Part shown: positions 30,262 to 40,034 of the stretch, piece by piece
Layout of the letters: every line of letters begins with the position of its first letter
Numbering within the stretch: position 1 is the stretch's first letter
DNA from: Ignavibacteriales bacterium
GTDB taxonomy: Bacteria > Bacteroidota > Ignavibacteria > Ignavibacteriales > Ignavibacteriaceae
Direction of reading: 5' to 3'
NCBI GenBank assembly: GCA_016714125.1
Contig: JADJNX010000002.1
Coordinates: 310,001 to 374,000 of the forward strand
Length of the DNA stretch: 64,000 nucleotides
Notes under the pieces: generated by a model
Databases searched by the model: none
What the model saw: the letters and a program-made list of their open reading frames with translations, nothing else
Told to the model about the DNA's origin: nothing
Translations under genes and position numbers: made by a program

Positions 30262-31011
30262 ATGAAATCTCATGAAATTGACTATAAAATTATCGGCGAC
30301 GACCTGCAAATGGTTGAAGTTGAACTTGATCCGGGTGAAACTGTAATTGCCGAAGCCGGTGCCATGTGTTACCTCGAAAATGGTATCGAGTTTGAAGCTA
30401 AAATGGGTGATGGAAGTGATTCCGACTCAGGTTTTTTTGGCAAACTTGTATCAGCAGGTAAAAGAGTACTCGCCGGTGAATCCCTTTTTATGACACATTT
30501 TACAAATCGTGGAAGCGGTAAAAAAAGACTTGCTTTTGCGGCTGCTTACCCCGGGAAGATTATTCCAATTGATCTTTCTGAATTTGGTGGAAGACTCCTG
30601 TGCCAGAGTGATGCATTCCTTGCGGCAGCGATGGGAACCAAGGTCTCAATTGCGTTTACAAAAAAACTTGGTGCCGGATTTTTTGGTGGTGAAGGATTTA
30701 TCCTCCAAAAACTTGAAGGCGACGGACAAGCTTTTATCCATTGTGGCGGAAGCATTATTAAAAAAGAACTGGTAAATGATACAATCAGAATCGACACAGG
30801 CTGTCTTGTTGCATTTACTGATGGGCTCGATTATGATATCGAAAGAGCAGGCAATCTAAAAACAATGTTCCTGGGCGGGGAAGGGCTCTTCCTCGCTACC
30901 ATAAAAGGCACAGGCACTGTATATATCCAGAGTTTGCCATTCTCTCGCCTTGCTGATAAAATCATTGCAAGAGTTCCAAAGTCAACAACAACTATTGGAA
31001 GCTCCGATTAA
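30262..31011 (+). CDS. TIGR00266/AIM24 family protein
   Basis: 249 residues with the AIM24-like all-beta fold of the TIGR00266 family. Marks: VELDPGETVIAEAGAMCYLE at the start, FMTHFTNRGSGKKRLAFAA, GGEGFILQKLEGDGQAFIHCGG in the middle and FLGGEGLFLATIKGTGTVYIQSLP near the end. No enzymatic activity is known; the family is related to tryptophan RNA-binding attenuator-like folds and to mitochondrial AIM24. The ATG at 30262 follows a ggag site. A strong terminator follows the gene, so it closes the plus-strand run. Confidence 0.9.
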   Translation: MKSHEIDYKIIGDDLQMVEVELDPGETVIAEAGAMCYLENGIEFEAKMGDGSDSDSGFFGKLVSAGKRVLAGESLFMTHFTNRGSGKKRLAFAAAYPGKIIPIDLSEFGGRLLCQSDAFLAAAMGTKVSIAFTKKLGAGFFGGEGFILQKLEGDGQAFIHCGGSIIKKELVNDTIRIDTGCLVAFTDGLDYDIERAGNLKTMFLGGEGLFLATIKGTGTVYIQSLPFSRLADKIIARVPKSTTTIGSSD

Positions 31012-31033
31012 TTTTATCGACCTCTATTAGCAT

Positions 31034-31063
31034 AAAAAGGCGGCGATTAAGCCGCCTTTTTTT
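31034..31063. terminator. Bidirectional terminator
   Basis: 11-bp stem aaaaaggcggc / gccgccttttt around a short loop, with seven T at its right end. It lies between convergent genes (TIGR00266 on plus, TonB-dependent receptor on minus). Confidence 0.92.
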
Positions 31064-31070
31064 GTTTTGA

Positions 31071-33429
31071 TTAGAATTCGACCTTCAAACCAAAAGTGGG
31101 AAGAATTTGAAATCCTTTTTTCTCAATACTACCATCCCTGTAGATAAATCTCTCCTCGTTTACATTTAATCTGCTGTATAGATTTGAAATATCCAGAAAC
31201 ATTACAAGAGCAAACTTTCCGAGTTGAAGTCTGTGATCAACCCTCAGATTTAAGGTGTGGAAATCATCAAACCTGTCTGAATTTTCACCTGTTATCTCTT
31301 TTGAGTACCGTAATCTGTTTGGATCGTTTAATACATCCGAATTTACGATATATGAATCTTTTGGTCTGCCTGTTGCATATTTCCATTTTACAGAAATTGC
31401 CCAACTTTCATTAAATTCATACCCCATAAGAATATTAAAAACATTTGGTTGATTAAAATCGGAATTGTACCAACCCTCTCCAAGATCATCATTCCTTTTG
31501 CTGTGTGACCAGGAATAACTGAGTTGCCCGTACCAATTATCAACCAGTCTTCTCACTATTGAGAGATCAATGCCGGCTGCCCATCCTTTTCCGCCATTTG
31601 TTCTTAAAGATGAAGTTCTCTCGGGTCTTACAACCAGATCAGTAAAATCTTTGTAATATCCTTCGACGGTAACTTTATACTCATCTGAAAGATAACTTGT
31701 TATTCCACCAATCAGATGGGTTGATTTTTCGTTTTTTAACAACCTGTTATTGTTATTCAGAGCAAAAAGCCAAAAATCGGGAGCCTGGTAATAGATGCCT
31801 GATGCCAGATTTAATTTAATATTCTCTGATACCAAATATGAAAGACTGATTCTGGGAGAAATGTTTTCTGATTTGTTAAACCCTGTTCGTTCATATCTGC
31901 CACCGATATTATAGTTAAAGGCATTCCCCAGTTTCCCTTTAACCTCAGTATATATAATAGCGTTTAATGCATTATCGTCAAGAGTACTATTCACCATTGC
32001 AGGAGTGAAAACAAGAAACTTCTTTGTTGGATCCGGTCTGAAATCGTTTTTGTCAAAAGTGAAAACAGTATCAATGATTGATTGAATCGTTTCATATTTG
32101 GCGTCGGTTTGATTAAATTCAAAACCTGATGTGAAACCAAGATCAGAGTTGAACTGGTGGTTATACTCAAATTTGATTCCATAAATCGATTCATCCCCTC
32201 TTGAAATCAAAAAGTCAGAAATAACAGTCGCATTTTCCTTTAAAGGTAGTGCACCATTTACGGCTTCATTAAGTACTTTACCAAGGGATGCCGCCCAATT
32301 TTTTGTTTGTAATAGCCGGTTAAAGTAAAGTAACTTGAACTCCCTGTTAATGCTCTCCAGTTGAACCCAGCCACCCTTTTTGGTTTCCGAGGAGCGGGTT
32401 AAATCAGTGTCAAAAGCATTTTCACTTTCATAAACATGATCAATATTTCTGTCAAAATCTTCCGGGGAAAAGATACCAATAATAGAGAGTTTATGATTAT
32501 TTCCAAATTTTGTGGTACTCTTAAACAGGATGTCAGTAAATGAGGGATCACCTAAATCTTTTTGACCTGTCCATCGGAGAATATTTCTAAAGTCCTGGTG
32601 CCTTGCCGACAAAAGGATTGAGGTATTGTCCGCAATGTAAGATGGTCCATCATAGTTAAATTCCCAACCGAGGACATCATAGGTGCCGTTAAAGGTGAGG
32701 TCATCAAAACTTCCTTCCTTGATCCTGAGATCAACCACAGAGGAATTCCTCCCCCCATACCGTGCACTAAAACCCCCGGCCTGAAACGAGGCTGCATCAA
32801 TCACTCCCGGTGTGAAGATTGAAAAACGTCCCCCTGAACCTCCTGATCTTCATTTCCACCCTCAAAGTGGGCGATCCAGGTCAAAAGGTATATTATCCAC
32901 CAGGATAGTGTTATCCTTTGGACTCCCCCTCTTACAGAAAATGAAGTAAACTCACCACCTGCACTGCTAACCCCGGGAGAGTTTCAATCGCCCGAAAGAT
33001 ATCACCACCAGCTCCCGGTGTTCTTAAAATCTCTTCTCGATTATATTCAAAAGTGTTTACTGTCTGGTTTTGATCATCATCAAACAAACCCGCTCTTATC
33101 GTAACCTCTTTATTCATGATGGTTGAGGACATCATCTCAACGTCCCTGATGCGTGTTGTTTTCTCCCGAATAACTCTCGCATCAGTTTCAATATGAGTGC
33201 CATATCCGATATAACTGAATTCTAAATGATAAATCCCCTAGGGAAGGTTTTTGATCAGATAGGAACCGTTAACATCGGTTACACTCCCCGATTTTGTTCC
33301 TGATACCTTTACTGTAACCCCGGAAAGAGGTTGTTTTGTATCACCATCCTGAACCTGACCTTTTAGACTTCCGGTCATTTGACCAAAGACACTGATACTT
33401 GTTATTAAAAGAAATAATATTAGATACAT
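31071..33429 (-). CDS. TonB-dependent outer-membrane receptor, heavily frameshifted
   Basis: About 785 residues. After a signal peptide comes a carboxypeptidase-regulatory-like domain (GSLKGQVQDGDTKQPLSGVT), the plug (TPGAGGDIFRAIETLPG) and a 22-strand-type barrel ending in FQILPTFGLKVEF, with the usual C-terminal Phe. A gaggag site precedes the ATG at 33429. Breaks: an in-frame TAG at 33238-33240 (NLP-GIYHLEFSYIGY) and at least four one-base deletions between 32820 and 33000. Their repair gives SSAGGEFTSFSVRGG, SPKDNTILVDNIPFDLDRP and GGRFSIFTPGVIDAAS. It would import a ligand across the outer membrane using the ExbB/ExbD/TonB system encoded at 35.7-38.6 kb. The substrate is unknown. No SusD-like gene adjoins. 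Confidence 0.88.
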
Positions 33430-33499
33430 TTGCTCCTCAAAGTTGATTTAATTCAATCGTTTATTTAATTAACACTGTTTAGTAGATGGGCAAAAAAAT

Positions 33500-34111
33500 T
33501 TAGATTTTTACCAGCCCTGAAATCATTTCATCCAATGATTTCTCTATTAGATTTCCAAGCTCTTCATCTTTTATTTCTGACAATCGTTGGCGATTCACCA
33601 GTGAAACAACACCATGTACCAACGACCAGAGACCAAAAGCAACAGGTAATGAAGGACCCTGTTTTATCGCTCCTTTTTCCATCGCATATTCAACTGTGTT
33701 CCTGAGCAGAAGGAAACTTTTGTCTGCCTCTGTCCAAACCAGCCCGTCTATATATTTTTTCATCGGTGCCCTTGCAATAAACATCAGGTCGTAATATTCA
33801 GGGTTTTCGAGTCCAAACTTTATATACATTCTGCCAAGTTTTCTGACGCGTTGAACAGGATCTGTTTCCGACTCTGCCTTGGAAAGGAAATCGTAGAATT
33901 TGTCAAATCCTTCTTTTTGAAGATTACCAAGGATTTCATCTTTATCGGAAAAATAGAGATAAATTGTTGCGGGTGAATATTCTATTTTCTCAGCAATTTT
34001 ACGAATTGATACATTTTCATATCCTTCGTCCACAAACAACTGCATTGCCTTATCGAGTATCAAACGGCGTTTTTCGTGTTTTTCTCTCTCTTTTCTCTCG
34101 CTGATTCCCAT
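33500..34111 (-). CDS. TetR/AcrR family transcriptional regulator
   Basis: 203 residues. The N-terminal helix-turn-helix is typical: RRLILDKAMQLFVDEGYENV, then SIRKIAEKIEYSPATIYLYF. The C-terminal ligand-binding part has GLWSLVHGVVSLVN, similar to the WHG/TetR_C_13 type. It lies 70 bases upstream of the TonB-dependent receptor on the same strand, so it may regulate itself and that receptor; this is inference. An AT-rich tract of about 200 bases separates it from the divergent arsR promoter. Confidence 0.92.
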   Translation of the reverse strand: MGISERKEREKHEKRRLILDKAMQLFVDEGYENVSIRKIAEKIEYSPATIYLYFSDKDEILGNLQKEGFDKFYDFLSKAESETDPVQRVRKLGRMYIKFGLENPEYYDLMFIARAPMKKYIDGLVWTEADKSFLLLRNTVEYAMEKGAIKQGPSLPVAFGLWSLVHGVVSLVNRQRLSEIKDEELGNLIEKSLDEMISGLVKI

Positions 34112-34261
34112 CGAATCCTTTCTTTTACTGAACAGTGTTTATTTTATATGCAAAGTTAAGTTTTTTGACATATACAAGTCAAGAACTTTTTTTTATTTTT
34201 TTTCTTACACTCATCCACAGTGCATCTTAAAATATATTTTTCAAAATAAATCACATTTCTC

Positions 34262-34292
34262 TTGTTTCATATTTCCTTATATCGTATATTTA
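34262..34292 (+). promoter_or_regulatory. Candidate arsR promoter
   Basis: TTG (34262-34264), a 20-base spacer, then TATATTTA (34285-34292): the Bacteroidetes form. The -7 box lies inside the palindromic operator at 34278-34299. The ATG is 22 bases further on. Confidence 0.55.
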
Positions 34293-34299
34293 CGATATA
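34278..34299. promoter_or_regulatory. ArsR operator, perfect inverted repeat
   Basis: Nine-base arms tatatcgta / tacgatata with a 4-base centre. This is the size and shape of ArsR/SmtB binding sites. It covers the -7 element, so bound repressor should block polymerase until arsenic(III) releases it. Confidence 0.75.
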
Positions 34300-34314
34300 C
34301 AATTTAGGAATTAT

Positions 34315-34632
34315 ATGGCGTACTCAAAAAAAGAAGAATTCCCTGATCAGGATTTAAGACTGGCAGAGATAGCAAAGGCTCTCTCCCACCCTGCCCGGAT
34401 CAAGATATTAAGGATACTTAATCAAATGAATAGTTGTATGGTTGGCGGGTTGGTTGAACAACTCCCTATCTCGCAGTCAACGGTTTCACAACATTTAACC
34501 GAACTGAGAAAAGCCGGACTAATAATTGGTGAAATCGACGGACCAAAAGTCTGTTATTGTATAAACAAAGAACAACTCACAAAAACGAAAAAGGCATTCG
34601 ACCGGTTATTCTCCGGCATCGGTTGCTGTTAA
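34315..34632 (+). CDS. arsR: ArsR-family repressor
   Basis: A 105-residue winged-helix regulator: IAKALSHPARIKILRIL, then the recognition helix QLPISQSTVSQHLTELRKAGL and a wing. Cysteines at 41, 80 and 82 and a C-terminal Cys pair (104-105) are candidate arsenite ligands; Cys41 and the CYC motif are not at the classical ELCVCDL position, so the sensing site seems of another type. It is followed after 19 bases by arsM, which it should control through the operator 15 bases upstream of its start. That the regulated gene is arsM strongly supports arsenic as the signal. Confidence 0.92.
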   Translation: MAYSKKEEFPDQDLRLAEIAKALSHPARIKILRILNQMNSCMVGGLVEQLPISQSTVSQHLTELRKAGLIIGEIDGPKVCYCINKEQLTKTKKAFDRLFSGIGCC

Positions 34633-34651
34633 AAAATGAAAGATAAATAAA

Positions 34652-35461
34652 ATGAACAAAAATGATGAAATCAAGAATACCGTAAAAGAAAGATATTCTG
34701 AAATTGTAACAAGTGTAACTCCTTCAAGCTGCTGCGGTCCTGCTGCCACAAGCTGCTGTGGGCCAGATGTTAAAGATTTTACTGTTTTTTCGGATGACTA
34801 TACAAATCTCCCGGGGTATGCTGCTGATGCTGACTTAAGTCTTGGGTGTGGAATTCCAACTGAATATGCTGATATCGCCGAGGGTGACACAGTGATCGAT
34901 TTGGGATCAGGAGCCGGAAACGATGTATTTGTTGCCCGTGCTTTTGCCGGAGAGACAGGAAGAGTAATTGGACTCGACTTCACCGATGCAATGATCCAAA
35001 AAGCTGAAATCAACAAAAACAAACTTGGTTACAAAAATGTAGAATTTGTGTTTGGAGACATTGAAGAGATGCCATTTGAAAATGGACTTGCCGATGTTAT
35101 AGTTTCCAACTGTGTATTGAACCTTGTTCCTGACAAACAAAAAGCATTTGGAGAAATCCACAGAACACTTAAACCGGGTGGCCATTTTTGCATCTCCGAT
35201 GTAGTGCTTCAGGGTGAACTAAGTCAGGAACTAAAAGACTCAGCAACCCTATATGCAGGATGTGTAGCCGGAGCAATGCAGGAAGAGGATTATTTGAAAG
35301 TAATTAAAGATGCCGGATTCAAAAATATTCAAGTCAGAAAATCCAAAAGAATTCATCTGCCCGATGATTTGCTTGCGAAATATCTAAGTAAATCTTTGAT
35401 GGAAGAATTTAAGACAAAAGGTGCGGGAATTTTCAGCATCACGGTAACAGCAAAAAAATAA
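34652..35461 (+). CDS. arsM: Arsenite S-adenosylmethionine methyltransferase ArsM
   Basis: 269 residues. ArsM methylates As(III) stepwise with SAM, giving volatile or excretable forms. The SAM site is VIDLGSGAGNDV with the acidic GLDF strand. The three conserved catalytic cysteines are present: Cys66 (SLGCGIP), Cys154 (SNCVLNL) and Cys204 (AGCVAGA). The N-terminus adds two Cys-Cys pairs (27-28 and 35-36, in SSCCGP and TSCCGP), as seen in many ArsM proteins. It forms an operon with arsR. The ribosome site is weak (aaagataaataaa before the ATG). Confidence 0.96.
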   Translation: MNKNDEIKNTVKERYSEIVTSVTPSSCCGPAATSCCGPDVKDFTVFSDDYTNLPGYAADADLSLGCGIPTEYADIAEGDTVIDLGSGAGNDVFVARAFAGETGRVIGLDFTDAMIQKAEINKNKLGYKNVEFVFGDIEEMPFENGLADVIVSNCVLNLVPDKQKAFGEIHRTLKPGGHFCISDVVLQGELSQELKDSATLYAGCVAGAMQEEDYLKVIKDAGFKNIQVRKSKRIHLPDDLLAKYLSKSLMEEFKTKGAGIFSITVTAKK

Positions 35462-35553
35462 AGCGGAAGAAAAACAAGAAATGCCAAAACAGCAGGTAAA
35501 AGTATTTATATCAAGCTAATACCTGATATTTAATACTTAAGACCTAAAAAAAA

Positions 35554-35628
35554 TGGTACCCCCGGCAGGAATCGAACCTGCGCTCGTGGTACCGGAAACC
35601 ACTGCTCTATCCACTGAGCTACGGAGGC
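35554..35628 (-). tRNA. tRNA-Arg (CCG)
   Basis: Cloverleaf on the minus strand, 75 bases including an encoded CCA (35554-35556). The anticodon loop TTCCGGT is closed by GTGGT/ACCAC, giving anticodon CCG (reads CGG). The T-loop is TTCGATT. The acceptor stem has G-T wobbles at 1-72 and 4-69. A run of eight T follows directly as terminator. Confidence 0.95.
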
Positions 35629-35675
35629 ATTAAAAGTTAACACTGCAAATTTACGAATTTTTCAGCTTACATCAT

Positions 35676-35706
35676 AAAAAAAGCCCCGGGCAAACCGGGG
35701 CTTTTT
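35676..35706. terminator. Terminator of the Ton operon
   Basis: 13-bp GC-rich stem (aagccccgg / ccggggctt with A/T flanks), 5-base loop, T run on both sides. It lies 31 bases 3' of tonB on the minus strand, and upstream of tRNA-Arg. Confidence 0.9.
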
Positions 35707-35736
35707 AATTATAGTTTTGACTTTATGTGTCGATTT

Positions 35737-36579
35737 TTATTGTAACTGGAATCTGATAGGAACAGTTACCTGAACATTTACAGGCTGACCGTTTTGTTTA
35801 CCGGGGTTCCAACGGGACATCATCATAACCACGCGAAGAGCTTCTTCATCGCAGCCACCACCGATGCCTCTAACAACTCTTGGACTGGCTATCTGTCCGG
35901 TTTTTGAAACCGTGAACATTACGATAACCTGACCTTCAACACCTGCTCTTTTGGCAATTTCAGGATACTGAATATTTTGTGCCAAGAAGGCGTATAATGC
36001 ACCATCTCCACCAGGGAACGAAGGCATTTCCTCAGCAAATGTAAAGACTTCTTCTTTGTTGTCTTTTTTTACATCTTCCTTGGTAACCTCCGGCTTCTTA
36101 TCATCGAGACCATCAGTAAATTCAGCATCGCCATCTCCACGAATGTCACCGGTTCCATCAACACCCTGACGGGTAACGGTTCCAACATTCTTGTCCTTCA
36201 GTTCTTCAACTGTTGGTGGCGCTTCTTCTTTTACCTGATCATCCGTTTTGATAACAGGAGGGTAAATTTAACGGAAGCTCTTTCAGGAGCTTTTTTCTCC
36301 ATCTCTTTAAAGACAGTTTCCCGTTTCTCTTTTTCCTTCTGTTTCTTCAGGTTCTGGAGTTGAGCTTTGACATCCATTGTCACCGTTTGGTTCTCTTTTG
36401 GCATGTTTTTTTTCGATCGCATTAAGAATCATGGGAGTCGAAATCGCAGTACTAAAAAAGACAGCGGTGATAATGAGAGCAATGGTAACGAACTTACCAT
36501 AAAGTTTGCGAAGAACAAAAGCACCATACTCTTTATTCTTCAGAGCAAAAACTATATCAGTTAAATCAACTTTTGACAT
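35737..36579 (-). CDS. tonB: TonB energy-transducing protein, two frameshifts
   Basis: About 280 residues. A single N-terminal membrane helix (FVTIALIITAVFFSTAIS) follows a short cytoplasmic lead, then a charged periplasmic linker rich in Lys, Glu and Pro, and the C-terminal TonB domain (YPEIAKRAGVEGQVIVMF, then GGGCDEEALRVVMMMSRWNPG). An extra A near 36405 (IEKNMPKENQTVTMD) and a missing C near 36262 (VKFTPPVIKTDDQVK) split it into three frames. It would carry energy from ExbB/ExbD to outer-membrane receptors such as that at 31-33 kb. Last gene of the four-gene Ton operon; 9 bases after exbD. Confidence 0.92.
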
Positions 36580-36588
36580 TGTTCACTC

Positions 36589-37170
36589 TCACTTTTTACG
36601 GTTATTGTAAATACTCAAGTCAGACTCCGCAACATCAACTATGGCGTATTTCTTTACTTCAGTAAAATTCATCATATCCAGCACATCAACCAGGTTTTGA
36701 TACGAGGAATTATCAGTAGGTTTGATAACAACAAAAAGATTTATTTTTTTCGTCTTTGGGTCGTCATCTGCTTCCAATTCATTCTGTTTATCGGTAATCG
36801 ATTTTCTAATTTGTTCATAAGCTGCTTTGTTAACAGGCTTAAATTCACCGATAACTTGAGTTTTAGCGGTATCGAGACCAAAATAATAGATCAGTGTATC
36901 TCTGCCACCGATTATTATAGTCATCGCCTCGCTCTGCCTTAACTCTGTTTGATTAATTTGTTCTTCTTCCTGTTTTTCTTTATCCTTAACAGGCATCACA
37001 ATATCCATAACTTGCGGTTTAGAGAAGGTCGTGGTAAGCATGAAGAAGGTTACGAGCAAAAAAGCAAGATCCACCATCGGTGTTAAATCGATACGCGTGG
37101 ACGTCTTCTTGGCTCCTTTCTTCTTCCCTTTTCCATGTCCTCCTTTACCGGAGGTATCCAGTTCAGCCAT
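36589..37170 (-). CDS. exbD: ExbD/TolR-family protein (second copy)
   Basis: 193 residues. The N-terminal tail is very Lys/Gly-rich (GKGGHGKGKKKG), then comes RIDLTPMVDLAFLLVTFFMLTTTF, the single membrane helix with the conserved Asp that carries protons. The periplasmic part is longer than in E. coli ExbD and contains LFVVIKPTDNSSYQNLVDVLDMMN. It differs in its periplasmic domain from the ExbD copy just upstream, so the two may form a mixed dimer in the ExbB pore. The spacing to the neighbours is 9-14 bases, so the four genes form one operon. Confidence 0.93.
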   Translation of the reverse strand: MAELDTSGKGGHGKGKKKGAKKTSTRIDLTPMVDLAFLLVTFFMLTTTFSKPQVMDIVMPVKDKEKQEEEQINQTELRQSEAMTIIIGGRDTLIYYFGLDTAKTQVIGEFKPVNKAAYEQIRKSITDKQNELEADDDPKTKKINLFVVIKPTDNSSYQNLVDVLDMMNFTEVKKYAIVDVAESDLSIYNNRKK

Positions 37171-37184
37171 TTAAATTTCCTTTT

Positions 37185-37814
37185 CTAATTTTTAGCCTTA
37201 AGCTCGGTTACAAATTTGAACTTGTTAAGGTTCTCTTCTTGTAGAATGGCGATAATCCTCTTTATCACAGGATAACCGGCATTTTTATGGCCCTTAATGG
37301 CTACACTGGGAACTTTCTTGGTCTCGACCCCTTGCATGATATACCAGGCATCCAGACTGTTGGTAACCCATTTCCCAAGTTCATTACTTGCTGTATCGAT
37401 AGGGATACCTGACATAAACTCTGGTTTTTTCCTGTCACTCGGTTCAGCATTCAGCAGATTTTTGAATTGGCTCAATGGTGCGCCAAAACTTCCGATCTTA
37501 CCAAAAGCATTAATCTCTGCATCAGTTAAATTCATATCATAAGCATCGTTCATTGCACTCATTACAGTCTTCTTAAGAACCTCATGATTGTAAATACCGA
37601 AGTATGCTCTACCGGCTGAATCAACAATAACTGTAAAAACATCAACATCGGGAAGCTTCGATTTGGAAATCGAGCCCGGAGTTTGTACAGTTACGGCCTC
37701 ATCCGGCTTAAACTGGGTCGTAAGAATAAAGAAAGTAAGCAGCAGGAACGAGACATCGCACATCGCCGTCATGTCCACGAGGGTGCTCTTACGGGGTATT
37801 TTTACCTTTGGCAT
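37185..37814 (-). CDS. exbD: ExbD/TolR-family protein (first copy)
   Basis: 209 residues. Begins PKVKIPRKSTLVDMTAMCDVSFLLLTFFILTT: the membrane helix carries the conserved Asp (MCDVSF). The periplasmic domain is large, with an unusual insertion (about 90-150) before the conserved end VPSVAIKGHKNAGYPVIKRIIAIL. Paired ExbD genes after ExbB are typical of Bacteroidota Ton motors. It begins 15 bases after the ExbB stop. Confidence 0.92.
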   Translation of the reverse strand: MPKVKIPRKSTLVDMTAMCDVSFLLLTFFILTTQFKPDEAVTVQTPGSISKSKLPDVDVFTVIVDSAGRAYFGIYNHEVLKKTVMSAMNDAYDMNLTDAEINAFGKIGSFGAPLSQFKNLLNAEPSDRKKPEFMSGIPIDTASNELGKWVTNSLDAWYIMQGVETKKVPSVAIKGHKNAGYPVIKRIIAILQEENLNKFKFVTELKAKN

Positions 37815-37829
37815 TTCTTAACTCACATT

Positions 37830-38642
37830 TTACTTGTTTTTGGCAATGAACTGCTGTGTTATCGCAACACCGGCTTCATCGATGCTATAGGTCATTTTGT
37901 CAATCTTTGTCGTGAAATAGTTATAGAACACGATAGCGAAAGCTGATGAACCGATACCAAAAGCTGTATTAATAAGTGCCTCAGAAATACCTGTTGCAAG
38001 AGCTGAAGCATCAGGTGCGCCTGCGTTAGCAAGAGCGGCAAAAGCTCTAATCATACCCAATACTGTTCCCAAAAGACCAACGAGGGTCGAAAGGTTTGCA
38101 AGTGTTGAAAGAATAACGAGGTTCTGCTCTAAAACAGGAAGTTCCAGTGAAGTGGCTTCTTCAAGTTCTTGTTTGATTGCAACAACTTTCTGATCTTTAC
38201 TAAGTTCTTTATCCCCAAGCATTTCTTTGTATTTAATAAGTCCTGCTTTTACAACATTGGCTACTGATCCTCTTTGTTTATCACATTCGTCGATCGCAAG
38301 GTCAAGATCTGATTCTTTCCCTGATAGCAGTGTGTAAACTTTTGCGATGAAATTGGAAATATTTCCTTTTCCCTTTGCTCTTCTAAGCACGATAAATCTT
38401 TCAACAGAAAATGTCCATACAGCAAGGAACATTGTCATAAGAATCGGTACGATAAATCCGCCCTTATAAACCATGCCGAGATAGTTTCCAACTTTTGGGT
38501 CCTTTGAAGGATCATTTCCCTGAAAGTTTTCCGGATCTCCCATGACAAAAAGATAGATTAAGACTGCAATTACAAAAAGCACTGGAATTGCGACAGCTGC
38601 GAATCCTGAAAAGAATGCTTTTAGAGGTGATTGTTTACTCAC
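37830..38642 (-). CDS. exbB: ExbB/TolQ/MotA proton-channel protein
   Basis: 270 residues with helices near 12-32, 53-75, 175-195 and 215-240. The family block LEQNLVILSTLANLSTLVGLLGTVLGMIRAF is clear, followed by SALATGISEALINTAFGIG. It forms the pentameric ring around the ExbD dimer and powers TonB with the proton gradient. The N-terminus has one helix more than E. coli ExbB. It is the first gene of the Ton operon; about 170 AT-rich bases upstream should hold the promoter. Confidence 0.94.
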   Translation of the reverse strand: MSKQSPLKAFFSGFAAVAIPVLFVIAVLIYLFVMGDPENFQGNDPSKDPKVGNYLGMVYKGGFIVPILMTMFLAVWTFSVERFIVLRRAKGKGNISNFIAKVYTLLSGKESDLDLAIDECDKQRGSVANVVKAGLIKYKEMLGDKELSKDQKVVAIKQELEEATSLELPVLEQNLVILSTLANLSTLVGLLGTVLGMIRAFAALANAGAPDASALATGISEALINTAFGIGSSAFAIVFYNYFTTKIDKMTYSIDEAGVAITQQFIAKNK

Positions 38643-38813
38643 AGTTAACTCCTATTACTAGTTAATTATACTTGTTGGTTCAGAAATATGTTTCAAACAA
38701 AAATGTTTTATTCATTAGGGTATAAAATTAAGAAATTTTAAGTTAACGAAAAAAACAATTATTGATTAATACAGTTTTTATTCTTCATTTTTTTTACTAT
38801 TTTAAGAAACTCA

Positions 38814-40031
38814 TTAAGGGAACAAAATCGGGATAAGTGTTATGTATAAACCCGCAATAATGGCTGTGGTTATCACACCACTGATATTTGCCCCAATGGC
38901 TTCCGGTAATATTATCGATTGGGGGTTCGCTTCGGTCACTGATTTTTGCGCTACTTTTGCAGTAGTTGGAACACAACTGACCCCGGCTATGCCTATAACA
39001 GGATTAAACTTCCCACCTGTTATAAAATACATGATATACCCTCCCATCAAACCACCGATGCCTGAAAGGAGCAAAGCAATGATTCCCAGAACAAGCAACA
39101 GCAATATTTGAGGATCAAGAATCAATGACGCATCACAAAGCACTCCAAGCAACAGTCCCAGCAAAAATGTTGAGCCATACAGGAGTGGACCTGCAATAAA
39201 ATCAATAATATGTTTAAGTCCTGCTTCCCTTACTGCCACCCCAACAAACAATGATAAAAAGAGAGGAGCTGCCACGGGAAACAATAGACAAAGAACTATG
39301 CATGCAATAACTGCAAAATAGAGTTTCTCTGATGATGAAATCTGCCTGATATTCTTCTTTGGAGGCATTTTAATGGCTCTTAAACGCTTTGGTACGAGTA
39401 ATTTGATTAACCAGGGATAACCCCCGTACGTTAAGCCAAGATACAGGTAAGCTACAACAGTGATTGCTACAAACAATTTAGGAGACAATTTAAGCGCAGT
39501 GAACAACACCATCGGTCCATCAGCTCCCCCCACCATTGCAATTGATGCGGCATCGTTAACATTTAAACCCATTGCCATGGCGATGGGTATCGTCAGAAAA
39601 GTGCCAAGTTCGGCACAAACTGCCAAAAACATGCTTAAAAACGGGCGTGCAAGTAGAAATCCTACATCCAATAAAACCCCGATCCCCATAAATACAAAAC
39701 AGGCAATCAGACCGTTACTGAAAGTAAGGGTGTAAATCGGTTGTAAAAAATCGATTTGTAAAATGTTAATCAGAGCATTTGGATCTGAGACCATCGGATC
39801 GAGAAACAGGTTAGTGTTTTTACCGCCGATTACCAGTACACCCGCGTTAACGGCTGCCATCCCAATACCCATTGGAATCATAAGAAGAGGTTCCAGAATC
39901 CCTTTTTTACCAAGGTAAACCAGTAGAACTCCCAACCCCATCAGGCCTATTCGTCCAAGTGAAATGGTAAGATCACCCGTAAAAAGAGTAACAATTCCGG
40001 GAAAAAGCTTTTCAAGTATGGCAACATCCAT
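38814..40031 (-). CDS. Na+-pumping decarboxylase beta subunit (OadB-type)
   Basis: 405 residues, nine or more helices. The beta subunit of oxaloacetate, methylmalonyl-CoA or glutaconyl-CoA decarboxylase couples biotin decarboxylation to Na+ export. Marks: FMGIGVLLDVGFLLARP, the Asp-bearing MVGGADGPMVLFT, and the C-terminal NPVIGIAGVSCVPTTAKVAQ with LPEAIGANISGVI. The usual length is matched. The gamma-like gene ends three bases upstream. No biotin-carrying alpha subunit is in the window, so substrate cannot be assigned. Confidence 0.94.
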   Translation of the reverse strand: MDVAILEKLFPGIVTLFTGDLTISLGRIGLMGLGVLLVYLGKKGILEPLLMIPMGIGMAAVNAGVLVIGGKNTNLFLDPMVSDPNALINILQIDFLQPIYTLTFSNGLIACFVFMGIGVLLDVGFLLARPFLSMFLAVCAELGTFLTIPIAMAMGLNVNDAASIAMVGGADGPMVLFTALKLSPKLFVAITVVAYLYLGLTYGGYPWLIKLLVPKRLRAIKMPPKKNIRQISSSEKLYFAVIACIVLCLLFPVAAPLFLSLFVGVAVREAGLKHIIDFIAGPLLYGSTFLLGLLLGVLCDASLILDPQILLLLVLGIIALLLSGIGGLMGGYIMYFITGGKFNPVIGIAGVSCVPTTAKVAQKSVTEANPQSIILPEAIGANISGVITTAIIAGLYITLIPILFP

Positions 40032-40034
40032 CTG

